Assembly: GCF_022811725.1 (NCBI RefSeq)
Contig: NZ_CP094527.1
Coordinates: 7,068,001-7,132,000 of the forward strand
DNA length: 64,000 nt
Direction of reading: 5' to 3'
Source of the DNA: Mucilaginibacter sp. SMC90
GTDB lineage: Bacteria > Bacteroidota > Bacteroidia > Sphingobacteriales > Sphingobacteriaceae
Position 1 is the first letter of the stretch. Every line of letters begins with the position of its first letter. The notes below the pieces were generated by a model. It searched no databases. It worked only from the letters and a program-made list of their open reading frames with translations, and was not told the origin of the DNA. Positions 1-7,425 of the stretch are shown here, piece by piece. The translations under genes were made by a program, and so were the position numbers.

Positions 1-425
1 TGTTCTGACGGTAACAGCTGGATCAGCGCTTTAAGATCTTTGTGGGTCTGATCCCTAACCATCTTGTCTTCTGTGCTTTCGTCATAATTTCCAAGCACTT
101 CGAAAATATCAAAATCATCGCCATTGCTTATCATTGGTGCACGTTTTTCACGGCGAAAATGGTCAATGACCAGGTTATGCGCAATACGGGTTACCCAAGG
201 CAAAAATTTACCTTCTTCGTTATATTTCCCGGCTTTGAGAGTATTGATCACCTTTATAAACGCATCCTGAAAAATATCTTCAGCAAGGTATTCGTCTTTT
301 ACCAGCAGGTAAATAGAAGTGTATATTTTTGATTGGTAACGCCTTATCAATTCTACCAAGCCAGCTTCGTCGCCGGCTACATATAGATGGATTAGATCCT
401 GATCACTTTTCAATTGAAAATCCAT
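1..425 (-). CDS. ECF RNA polymerase sigma factor (partial, 3' end outside window)
   Basis: The reverse strand reads MDFQLKSDQDLIHLYVAGDE and stays open to the left edge, giving about 141 residues without a stop. The segment EDIFQDAFIKV followed by FLPWVTRIAHNLVIDHFRR is the sigma-70 region 2 layout (core binding and -10 recognition) of ECF sigma factors. Region 4 (the -35 reading helix) should lie beyond position 1, so the gene is cut here. No anti-sigma gene is visible inside the window. ECF factors redirect RNA polymerase to a small regulon; which one cannot be told from this part. The ATG at 423-425 is the only sensible start, since the sequence upstream is AT-rich and noncoding. The family call is firm, the specific role unknown. 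Confidence 0.9.
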   Translation of the reverse strand, partial: MDFQLKSDQDLIHLYVAGDEAGLVELIRRYQSKIYTSIYLLVKDEYLAEDIFQDAFIKVINTLKAGKYNEEGKFLPWVTRIAHNLVIDHFRREKRAPMISNGDDFDIFEVLGNYDESTEDKMVRDQTHKDLKALIQLLPSE

Positions 426-930
426 AGAAAGTACTACTTAAACTTATTTTTTAGTTAAAACCTTTTAAAGTAAAGTGTATTCTATAGCTTGCTCCTTAGG
501 GGTTAAAGATTTGTTTCCTCAAATAAAATAAATTATTGGCAAAAAAACAAATAAAATTTTTTTTTAAAGCTCAACTTTACTATTTAATCGGCAAAACCGA
601 CCATTAAACAATCATTTATTTGGCCAGCTCTCTTTAGACTGACTTTTAATACCGAAGGTTTAATCATTCACCAAAATAAATTTTTTAAAAAGTAGTTGTT
701 AAAACAACATTAAACTTTAAAAAGTCAGTAAACTGTAAACTCCAATAATTCACGTAGTTTAATCCAACAAACAATCAAAACTCATTTGGATTCTGCTAAA
801 TATTTTAGGATTTTTGCATTCCGAAAAGTTCATGGTTCATAGATCATGGTTCATGGTACAAATTTTGCCATCAACCAACCAATTCATGGCTATCTTCTAT
901 AAACCATCAACTTTGAACTAATTCAACAGA
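426..930. other. Divergent intergenic region, AT-rich, with word repeat
   Basis: This 505-base stretch separates the divergent sigma-factor and uvrA genes and has no supported ORF. The part from about 510 to 760 is strongly AT-rich with A and T runs. From 829 to about 918 short words recur imperfectly: TTCATGG occurs three times between 829 and 857, and CCATCAAC occurs at about 868 and 904. I found no perfect promoter box for either gene, though both promoters must lie here. Confidence 0.6.
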
Positions 931-3819
931 ATGAGTAAAGAAGCAGAAAAAGATCCGCAAAAACATATTATCATAAAAGGTGCAAGGGTACACAACCTCA
1001 AAAACCTTGATGTGGCTATCCCCAAAAACAAGCTGGTGGTAGTTACGGGCATGTCGGGCTCGGGCAAATCATCGCTCGCTTTCGATACTTTATATGCCGA
1101 AGGCCAGCGCCGTTATGTGGAAAGCCTTTCATCATATGCCCGTCAGTTTCTGGGCCGTATGAACAAGCCCGATGTTGATTATATTAAAGGTATTGCCCCT
1201 GCCATAGCAATAGAGCAAAAGGTGATCACTTCCAATCCCCGCTCAACCGTTGGTACATCAACCGAAATTTATGATTACCTGAAGCTGCTATTCTCACGCA
1301 TCGGTAAAACCATATCGCCCATATCAGGTAATATCGTAAAAAAAGATTCGGTTACCGATGTGGTGAACTTTGTGCTTTCGCTGCCTAATGAAACCCAGGT
1401 AACTATTCTTGCACCATTGCACCCGCATAATAACCGTAGCCTTAAAGAAGAGCTTGCTGTTTTAATGCAAAAAGGCTTTGTGCGTGTTGAATACAATGGC
1501 AAACTTTCGCGCATTGAATCTTTATTAGAGGATGAAACGGTGGAGAACGTCCCTTTAATAGCTGCTGAACCGGTGGTTGAGATCAAGAAGCCCAAAGCGA
1601 AAAAAGCTACAGTAGCAACTACAGAAACCGACCAGCAAACCGTTGTACGTATAGTTGTTGACCGTGTTACCAAAAGCGAAGAAGATGAAACCGTTAGCCG
1701 TTTAGGCGACTCTATACAAACTGCCTTTTTTGAAGGAAAAGGTGATTGCTTTGTGCGCTTCCAGGAGCCGGATGGCGAAACCGAACACGAACGCTTTTTT
1801 TGCGATCGTTTTGAGCTGGACGGGCTAAAATTTGAAGAGCCTACACCAAACTTCTTCAGCTTTAATAACCCTTACGGTGCCTGTAAAAAGTGCGAGGGTT
1901 ATGGCAAGGTGATTGGCATTGATGAAGATTTGGTAATACCAGATAAAAGCAAATCCATTTACGAGGGCGCTATTGCCCCATGGCGCGGCGAAAAAATGCG
2001 CGAATGGAATGATGCACTTGTAAGGCATGCGCTAAAATTTGATTTCCCTATCCATCGCCAATATAATCAGCTAACCGAAAAAGAACAGCGCCTGTTATGG
2101 ACAGGTAACAAGTTTTTCCGTGGCCTTGATGAGTTTTTCAAGGAGATGGAAGAGCAAACCTATAAGATCCAGTATCGTGTTTTGCTATCGCGATACAGGG
2201 GTAAAACCACCTGCCCTGAGTGTAAAGGCAGTCGCCTGCGGATAGATGCCTCTTATGTTAAGATCAGCGAAAAATCAATTACCGATGTTGTGCTGATGCC
2301 GCTGGATAAGGCATTTGAATTTTTCAAATCACTGGAGCTAAGCGAAACTGATGCCAAGATCGGTAAACGCCTGCTGATGGAAATAACCAATCGTCTCGGC
2401 TTTTTAAATGATGTAGGTTTGAGCTATTTAACGCTTAACCGTTTGTCAAATACGTTATCGGGCGGTGAATCGCAGCGTATTAACCTGGCTACCTCATTGG
2501 GCAGCAGCCTGGTGGGTTCGGTTTATGTTTTGGATGAGCCAAGCATCGGTTTGCACCCGCGTGATACCCAACGATTGATCACCGTATTAAAGTCCCTTCG
2601 CGATGTGGGCAACACCGTATTGGTTGTTGAGCACGAGGAAGAGATCATGAAAGCTGCCGACCATATCATTGATATTGGCCCGGAAGCCGGCACGCACGGC
2701 GGCGAACTGGTTTTCACCGGTACTTATGATGAAATTATAAAGGATGATAAAAGCTTAACCGGTAAATACCTGAGCGGCCGCGAAGAGATAGCGATTCCTT
2801 CAAGCCGCCGCAAATGGCATGATTTTATCGAAATAAAAGGCGCACGCGAAAACAACCTTAAACACGTTAACGCAAAATTTCCGTTAGGGGTGCTTACGGT
2901 TGTTACCGGTGTATCCGGCTCAGGTAAAACCAGTTTGGTAAAACGCATCCTTGCCCCTGCCGTTCAAAAAGTATTAGGCAATTATTCGGGCGAGCAAACG
3001 GGTTCATATGATGCCATTGATGGCGATTACGGCAAAATTGAACAGGTTGAAATGGTTGATCAAAACCCGATAGGCCGTTCCTCACGCTCAAACCCGGTTA
3101 CGTATGTTAAAGCCTGGGACGAGATCCGCAATCTGTATGCTGGCCAGCCGGCGGCTAAAGCTGCGGGGCTAAAACCATCTGCGTTTTCATTTAACGTTGA
3201 AGGCGGTCGTTGCGATGTTTGCCAGGGCGAAGGCGAAGTTAAGATAGAGATGCAGTTTATGGCCGATATCTTCCTAACCTGCGAAACATGCGGAGGCCAT
3301 CGTTTTAAGCAACACATCCTTGACATCCAATACAAAGAAAAAAATGTATCGGATATCCTGAACATGACCATTGATGAGGCTGTTGAGTTTTTTGCCAAAG
3401 AGCCTAAGATCATCGCTAAAATAAAACCTTTGGTTGATGTTGGCCTGGGCTATGTTCAGTTAGGGCAGTCGTCAAATACTTTATCAGGCGGCGAAGCCCA
3501 GCGTATCAAGCTGGCATCATTCCTGGTAAAAGGTAATAACACCAATAAAACGCTCTTTATTTTTGATGAGCCTACCACAGGCTTACATTTTGCCGACATC
3601 AAAAAACTGCTGAAATCATTTGATGCGTTGCTTGATCATGGCAATACCATTATTGTTATTGAGCATAATATGGACGTGATCAAATGTGCCGACTGGGTTA
3701 TAGACATCGGCCCCGAAGGCGGCGATCGTGGTGGTAAAGTTGTGTTTGAAGGTATACCCGAAGACCTTTTAAAACAAAAAGACAGCTATACCGGTAAATT
3801 TTTAAAAGACAGGTTCTGA
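931..3819 (+). CDS. uvrA: Excinuclease ABC subunit A (UvrA)
   Basis: UvrA is the damage-sensing ATPase of nucleotide excision repair; it loads UvrB on damaged DNA in the cytoplasm. The 962-residue product has two ABC modules. The first has Walker A GMSGSGKSS at residues 40-48, a signature LSGGESQRINLA and Walker B VYVLDEPSIGLHP. The second has GVSGSGKTS, LSGGEAQRIKLA and LFIFDEPTTGLH. CxxC pairs of the zinc modules are present (CKKC, CPEC, CDVC, CETC). The segment at about residues 130-260 corresponds to the UvrB-binding region, so this is a UvrA1-type protein, not a shorter UvrA2. A lysine/threonine-rich insert (about 218-235) sits in it. The ATG at 931 follows a noncoding leader; a terminator follows the stop by four bases, so the gene is monocistronic. 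Confidence 0.98.
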   Translation: MSKEAEKDPQKHIIIKGARVHNLKNLDVAIPKNKLVVVTGMSGSGKSSLAFDTLYAEGQRRYVESLSSYARQFLGRMNKPDVDYIKGIAPAIAIEQKVITSNPRSTVGTSTEIYDYLKLLFSRIGKTISPISGNIVKKDSVTDVVNFVLSLPNETQVTILAPLHPHNNRSLKEELAVLMQKGFVRVEYNGKLSRIESLLEDETVENVPLIAAEPVVEIKKPKAKKATVATTETDQQTVVRIVVDRVTKSEEDETVSRLGDSIQTAFFEGKGDCFVRFQEPDGETEHERFFCDRFELDGLKFEEPTPNFFSFNNPYGACKKCEGYGKVIGIDEDLVIPDKSKSIYEGAIAPWRGEKMREWNDALVRHALKFDFPIHRQYNQLTEKEQRLLWTGNKFFRGLDEFFKEMEEQTYKIQYRVLLSRYRGKTTCPECKGSRLRIDASYVKISEKSITDVVLMPLDKAFEFFKSLELSETDAKIGKRLLMEITNRLGFLNDVGLSYLTLNRLSNTLSGGESQRINLATSLGSSLVGSVYVLDEPSIGLHPRDTQRLITVLKSLRDVGNTVLVVEHEEEIMKAADHIIDIGPEAGTHGGELVFTGTYDEIIKDDKSLTGKYLSGREEIAIPSSRRKWHDFIEIKGARENNLKHVNAKFPLGVLTVVTGVSGSGKTSLVKRILAPAVQKVLGNYSGEQTGSYDAIDGDYGKIEQVEMVDQNPIGRSSRSNPVTYVKAWDEIRNLYAGQPAAKAAGLKPSAFSFNVEGGRCDVCQGEGEVKIEMQFMADIFLTCETCGGHRFKQHILDIQYKEKNVSDILNMTIDEAVEFFAKEPKIIAKIKPLVDVGLGYVQLGQSSNTLSGGEAQRIKLASFLVKGNNTNKTLFIFDEPTTGLHFADIKKLLKSFDALLDHGNTIIVIEHNMDVIKCADWVIDIGPEGGDRGGKVVFEGIPEDLLKQKDSYTGKFLKDRF

Positions 3820-3823
3820 AACT

Positions 3824-3854
3824 AAAAGCACCCGGTTTTGCCCCGGGTGCTTTT
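3824..3854 (+). terminator. Intrinsic terminator of uvrA
   Basis: AAAAGCACCCGG (3824-3835) pairs with CCGGGTGCTTTT (3843-3854), a 12-bp perfect stem with a 7-base loop that starts four bases after the uvrA stop. The stem ends in a T run, as expected for a factor-independent terminator. Confidence 0.85.
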
Positions 3855-4056
3855 AAATCTCCCCTATAAGGTTATCCCGCTTTCAGCCCTTTGAACGGGA
3901 CCTAAAATAAACTTGCGGCTCATTCGCAACTCTTTGAACATCAGCATTGATATTCCAAACACGAATATCTATCTTTATTCTGCTCCGCACCTATTTAATC
4001 TGAAACGTTCGTTTACAGTATCTTATTTGTATTACTAAAACCTAAATTTTACGGCT

Positions 4057-4650
4057 ATGCCAGGTACAAAAGAATTTTATGACACCATTCGTGACACTGT
4101 ATTTAAAGGTCACCTTTCACAAAGCCAGGTTGATGGCATTGAAACTATTTTAAAAGCAACTGCAGATGCCGGCATTACCGACCAACGCAAAGTAGCCTAC
4201 ATGCTGGGGACTGTTTACCATGAATGTGCAGGAACCATGCAGCCGGTTACCGAATTTGGTAAAGGCAAAGGCCGTGCTTATGGCGAAAAATTAAAAATGG
4301 GTGCCGGCCCAAACCACCGTGTTCCCTACACAACGCCCGATCAATTGTATTACGGTCGTGGTTTTGTACAATTAACCTGGTATGAAAACTATGAAGCCAT
4401 CGGCAGGCATTTAAATGTCGATCTGCTTAACCATCCGGAACTGGCCTTACAACCAGATATTGCAGCAAAGATCATGATTGACGGCATGACCAAAGGCATG
4501 TTTACCGGTGTTGGCCTCGGCAAGTATTTTGACGATACCCATGCCGACTGGATCAATGCCCGACGCATTATTAACGGGAACGATCAGGATGTGCTAATAG
4601 CCGGGTATTCAAAACACTTTTACAAAGGGTTGACCGGGATTGACGCATAG
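4057..4650 (+). CDS. Glycoside hydrolase family 19-like protein (predicted chitinase/muramidase)
   Basis: The 197-residue protein resembles the small GH19 group that includes predicted chitinases and phage-type endolysins (COG3179). Supporting motifs are MLGTVYHECAGTMQPVTEFG, where the Glu of the HEC segment is the likely acid catalyst, and YYGRGFVQLTWYENY, which matches the substrate-cleft consensus of the family. These enzymes cut beta-1,4 bonds in chitin or peptidoglycan. No signal peptide or membrane segment is visible at the N-terminus (MPGTKEFYDTIRD), so export would need another route, or the protein acts after lysis. It stands alone, with a perfect hairpin directly downstream and fic after that. 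No holin or other phage gene is near. Family call is good; substrate is not decided. Confidence 0.8.
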   Translation: MPGTKEFYDTIRDTVFKGHLSQSQVDGIETILKATADAGITDQRKVAYMLGTVYHECAGTMQPVTEFGKGKGRAYGEKLKMGAGPNHRVPYTTPDQLYYGRGFVQLTWYENYEAIGRHLNVDLLNHPELALQPDIAAKIMIDGMTKGMFTGVGLGKYFDDTHADWINARRIINGNDQDVLIAGYSKHFYKGLTGIDA

Positions 4651-4658
4651 CAAAACTT

Positions 4659-4689
4659 AGTTGTTCGGGGTTTGCTCCCCCGAACAACT
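4659..4689. terminator. Perfect hairpin after the GH19-like gene
   Basis: AGTTGTTCGGGG (4659-4670) and CCCCGAACAACT (4678-4689) form a 12-bp perfect stem with a 7-base loop, eight bases after the stop. It lacks a T run, so it may be a weak terminator or an mRNA 3' stabiliser. Its loop contains the TTG at 4672, which argues against that codon as the start of fic. Confidence 0.7.
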
Positions 4690-4721
4690 GAATCTCTACA
4701 TATTAAAACTTATAAGTATTT

Positions 4722-4733
4722 TCGCGTTAGCGA
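4722..4733. repeat. 12-bp inverted repeat, left copy (TCGCGTTAGCGA)
   Basis: TCGCGTTAGCGA lies four bases before the fic ATG. Its exact reverse complement TCGCTAACGCGA is at 5593-5604, just after fic and just before the next gene. The unit is itself nearly palindromic. TATTTTCG at 4717-4724, overlapping it, resembles the Bacteroidota -7 box TAnnTTTG, so an operator role is plausible. Confidence 0.7.
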
Positions 4734-4737
4734 GATA

Positions 4738-5535
4738 ATGGAAATACTTAGTCTTATAGAAAAATATAATGAGCTTGGCATTGCTGATGTGATCGATCAT
4801 GACCGGTTTAACCTGATTTCTATTGACCATCATTCCACCCGGATAGAGGGCTCAACATTGACAGAGGTTGAAACACAAGTATTGATCAATGAAGGCCGTA
4901 CCCCCAACGGCAAACCGTTAGAAGACAGCCTGATGGTAACAGATCATCATGCCGCTCTTCTTTTCACAATCGCGAATGCCAAAGAAAAAAAGCCGCTATC
5001 TGTATCTCTGCTAAAAAACATCAATGCTTTAGTTATGAAAAACACAGGCAAGGTATACAATACCATGCTTGGCACAATAAATTCTCGAACCGGGGCATTC
5101 CGCAAAGGCAATGTTACTGCGGGTATCTCCTATTTCCCAAATTTTGATAAAGTAGAACGACTGACGAATGACTTGTTAACAAAGCTTCACGAGTCAATGA
5201 CCTCTCCTTTATCTATTGCCGAACAACTCAATCTTTCCTTTGATGCACATTTCAATCTTGTAAGCATACACCCGTATTATGATGGCAATGGCCGCACTTC
5301 GCGATTGTTAATGAATTATATTCAGGCCTGGTATAATCTTCCATTGGCAATTGTACGTAGTGAAAATAAAGCAGCCTATATTCAGGCGCTAATTGATACC
5401 CGTCAGCAAGAAAACATTAAAATATTCCGCGAGTTTATGAACGGCGAATATGCCTTTTCACTCAACCAGGAAATTGAAAAATTTGAGGAAATGAAAAGGC
5501 CATCAAAAGGAAAAGGCTTTACTTTTCTGTTTTAG
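4738..5535 (+). CDS. Fic family protein (AMPylator-type, N-terminal self-inhibitory motif)
   Basis: Fic enzymes transfer AMP or related groups to hydroxyl side chains of target proteins. The 265-residue product carries the Fic motif HPYYDGNGR at residues 178-186, with the catalytic His178. Near the N-terminus STRIEG (residues 33-38) matches the inhibitory alpha-helix motif [S/T]xxxE[G/N], whose Glu blocks ATP binding in class II Fic proteins, so the enzyme should be self-restrained and needs no separate antitoxin. I chose the ATG at 4738 because the longer in-frame TTG start at 4672 lies in the hairpin loop upstream. The C-terminal 60 residues follow the Fic core and contain no recognised winged helix. 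Target is unknown. The gene is bracketed by a 12-bp inverted repeat. Confidence 0.9.
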   Translation: MEILSLIEKYNELGIADVIDHDRFNLISIDHHSTRIEGSTLTEVETQVLINEGRTPNGKPLEDSLMVTDHHAALLFTIANAKEKKPLSVSLLKNINALVMKNTGKVYNTMLGTINSRTGAFRKGNVTAGISYFPNFDKVERLTNDLLTKLHESMTSPLSIAEQLNLSFDAHFNLVSIHPYYDGNGRTSRLLMNYIQAWYNLPLAIVRSENKAAYIQALIDTRQQENIKIFREFMNGEYAFSLNQEIEKFEEMKRPSKGKGFTFLF

Positions 5536-5592
5536 TTTTTCAACAGTCAGACGATCCATCATTCCCGCGTAATAATCGGCTATTCTTCCACA

Positions 5593-5604
5593 TCGCTAAC
5601 GCGA
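5593..5604. repeat. 12-bp inverted repeat, right copy (TCGCTAACGCGA)
   Basis: TCGCTAACGCGA is the exact reverse complement of the copy before fic at 4722-4733. It is followed directly by TATTTG, so GATATTTG at 5603-5610 matches seven of eight positions of a -7 box for the solute-binding protein gene that starts at 5625. Both copies thus lie at likely promoters. Confidence 0.7.
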
Positions 5605-5624
5605 TATTTGATATATTAGCCTGA

Positions 5625-7265
5625 ATGAATAAGCTGATCACTTACCTTTTTATATTATTTTCCGTTCAGCTTTGCTCGTGCCATACCGATAAATCTTCCG
5701 ATCAGCATAAAACTGTTTTTAATATCAACCTGGAAGAGGGCCTCACCTCGCTTGATCCAGCTTTTTGCCGCAACCATTATACCATATGGATGGACAACCA
5801 GCTTTATAATGGCCTGGTGCAAATTGATGATAGTTTAAAAACCATTCCCTGTATAGCCAAAAGCTGGGAAACATCTGCCGATGGCTTGCTTTATACCTTC
5901 CATCTGCGCAACGACGTTTACTTTCATGACGATCCTCATTTTGCAAATGGCATAGGCCGAAGGGCGGTGGCATCAGATTTCGCTTATAGCTTTGGCAGGC
6001 TGATCGATCCGAAGGTAGCCTCGTCGGGTTCCTGGATCTTTAGTGATAAGGTAAAAGACAAAACCGCTTTTACAGCACCAAACGATAGCACTTTTCAAAT
6101 AAGGCTTAAACAGCCTTTTGCACCATTTTTAAGCCTGCTTACGGCTCAATATTGCTCTGTAGTACCCAAAGAAGTAGTTGAGTTTTATGGTAAGGATTTC
6201 AGAAGCCACCCGGTGGGTACCGGCCCTTTCAGGTTTAAATACTGGAAGGAGGGCGAAGTACTGGTATTTTTAAAAAATGAGCATTATTGGGAAAAGGATA
6301 AAAAAGGCAACCATCTCCCCTATCTTGATGCTATCCGCTCCACCTTCATCGCCGATAAGCAAACATCTTTCCTTGAGTTTGTAAAAAAGAACATCGACTT
6401 TTTGAATGATATTGATGGCAGCTACCGCGATGACATCCTCACCAAGGCGGGCAAGATAACGCAAAAATATAAAGGTAAATTTATACTTAATACAGCCCCT
6501 TATCTAAACACTATTTACCTGGGCATGCTGGTTGACACCACTTTGCCAATCGTAAAAAAATCCCCTTTAAAACTACTGAAGATCAGGCAGGCCATCAACT
6601 ATGCTATCGACCGCGAAAAGATGATCAAATACCTGCGCAACAGTATGGGTACACCTGGCTATGAAGGTTTTGTGCCCGAAGGTATGCCCGGCTTTAACGG
6701 AACTGGTGTAAAAGGCTATACGTACGACCCGGAAAAAGCCCGCTGTTTGCTTCGGGATGCAGGTTATCCCAATGGTAAAAATATGCCCGAAATTACGTTG
6801 GCTACAACTGTCGGTTATCGCAGTTTGATAGAATATGTACAGGGCCAGCTGGAACGCATCGGCATAAAAACAAATGTGGAGATAACCCAGGGGGCAAGCT
6901 TACGCGAGCTGATCTCCAAGAATGGCATTAACTTTTTTTACGGCTCATGGATAGCAGACTATCCCGATGCCGAAAATTACCTTTCGGTATTTTACTCTAA
7001 AAACAAAATCCCTTTCGGCCCCAATTACACCGGGTTCAATAACAAAAAATTCGACGAGCTTTTTGAGCAAACCTACCAGGTAAAAGATGATGAAAAACGA
7101 TTTGCCATCTACCGCCAAATGGATAACCTGATGATGGAGCAATCGCCCATCGTAGTGTTATACTATGATAAACTGGTAAACCTTTATCAAAACAACATCA
7201 GCGGTTACAGCCTTAACGGGCAAAATTTATTGGTGCTTAAAAGAGTGGTGAAGAGTTCGTATTAG
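5625..7265 (+). CDS. ABC transporter substrate-binding lipoprotein, family 5 (peptide-type)
   Basis: The 546-residue protein has a lipoprotein signal, with hydrophobic residues 4-16 and lipobox LCSC (Cys19). The rest fits solute-binding protein family 5 (oligopeptide/dipeptide/nickel type): the early LDPAFCRNHYTIWMDNQLYNG region, LKQPFAPFLSLL, HPVGTGPFRFKYWKEGEVLV and the RQAINYAIDREKMI motif are typical. It would bind a peptide-like ligand at the outer face of the inner membrane or in the periplasm. No permease or ATPase gene is adjacent, so it may work with a remote transporter or have another role, which is common for isolated family-5 proteins in Bacteroidota. The start ATG at 5625 lies about 20 bases after the possible -7 box. 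Family is firm; ligand unknown. Confidence 0.88.
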   Translation: MNKLITYLFILFSVQLCSCHTDKSSDQHKTVFNINLEEGLTSLDPAFCRNHYTIWMDNQLYNGLVQIDDSLKTIPCIAKSWETSADGLLYTFHLRNDVYFHDDPHFANGIGRRAVASDFAYSFGRLIDPKVASSGSWIFSDKVKDKTAFTAPNDSTFQIRLKQPFAPFLSLLTAQYCSVVPKEVVEFYGKDFRSHPVGTGPFRFKYWKEGEVLVFLKNEHYWEKDKKGNHLPYLDAIRSTFIADKQTSFLEFVKKNIDFLNDIDGSYRDDILTKAGKITQKYKGKFILNTAPYLNTIYLGMLVDTTLPIVKKSPLKLLKIRQAINYAIDREKMIKYLRNSMGTPGYEGFVPEGMPGFNGTGVKGYTYDPEKARCLLRDAGYPNGKNMPEITLATTVGYRSLIEYVQGQLERIGIKTNVEITQGASLRELISKNGINFFYGSWIADYPDAENYLSVFYSKNKIPFGPNYTGFNNKKFDELFEQTYQVKDDEKRFAIYRQMDNLMMEQSPIVVLYYDKLVNLYQNNISGYSLNGQNLLVLKRVVKSSY

Positions 7266-7295
7266 AGATTAGAGGTTGGAGATCAGAGATCAGGA
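7261..7295. repeat. Short imperfect word repeat (GAGATCA/AGATTAGAG)
   Basis: Just after the solute-binding protein stop the sequence repeats related 7-8-base words: TTAGAGAT, TAGAGGTT, GGAGATCA, GAGATCAGG. It is noncoding and resembles other word repeats in this window, for example at 63175-63230. Confidence 0.45.
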
Positions 7296-7364
7296 TTTGT
7301 ATACAAAAGCTTTTGAACTGCTTTGTTATTTTCCCATTTATGATTTGATTCCAACATACGGATC

Positions 7365-7400
7365 AAAAAAAATCCCGGAAGGGAAAAAACCAACCGGGAT
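7365..7400 (-). terminator. Intrinsic terminator of odhAB
   Basis: Read on the minus strand, ATCCCGG (7400-7394) pairs with CCGGGAT (7378-7372) and is followed by a run of T (A at 7365-7371 on the plus strand). It lies 25 bases downstream of the odhB stop and ends the odhA-odhB transcript. Confidence 0.8.
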
Positions 7401-7425
7401 CTCTTTTTATAAAGTTTTTGCAGGG

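Noticed and set aside
42..332. 96-residue plus-strand ORF at the left edge
   Set aside because: It is antisense to the ECF sigma factor, whose protein sequence is clearly conserved; the plus-strand product has no recognisable features.
4672..4737. TTG start 22 codons upstream for fic
   Set aside because: The codon lies in the loop of a perfect hairpin after the preceding gene; the ATG at 4738 starts right before the Fic N-terminal helix.
4057..5535. Prophage remnant (GH19 endolysin plus Fic)
   Set aside because: No integrase, structural, holin or replication gene nearby, and no attachment-site repeat other than the 12-bp pair around fic.
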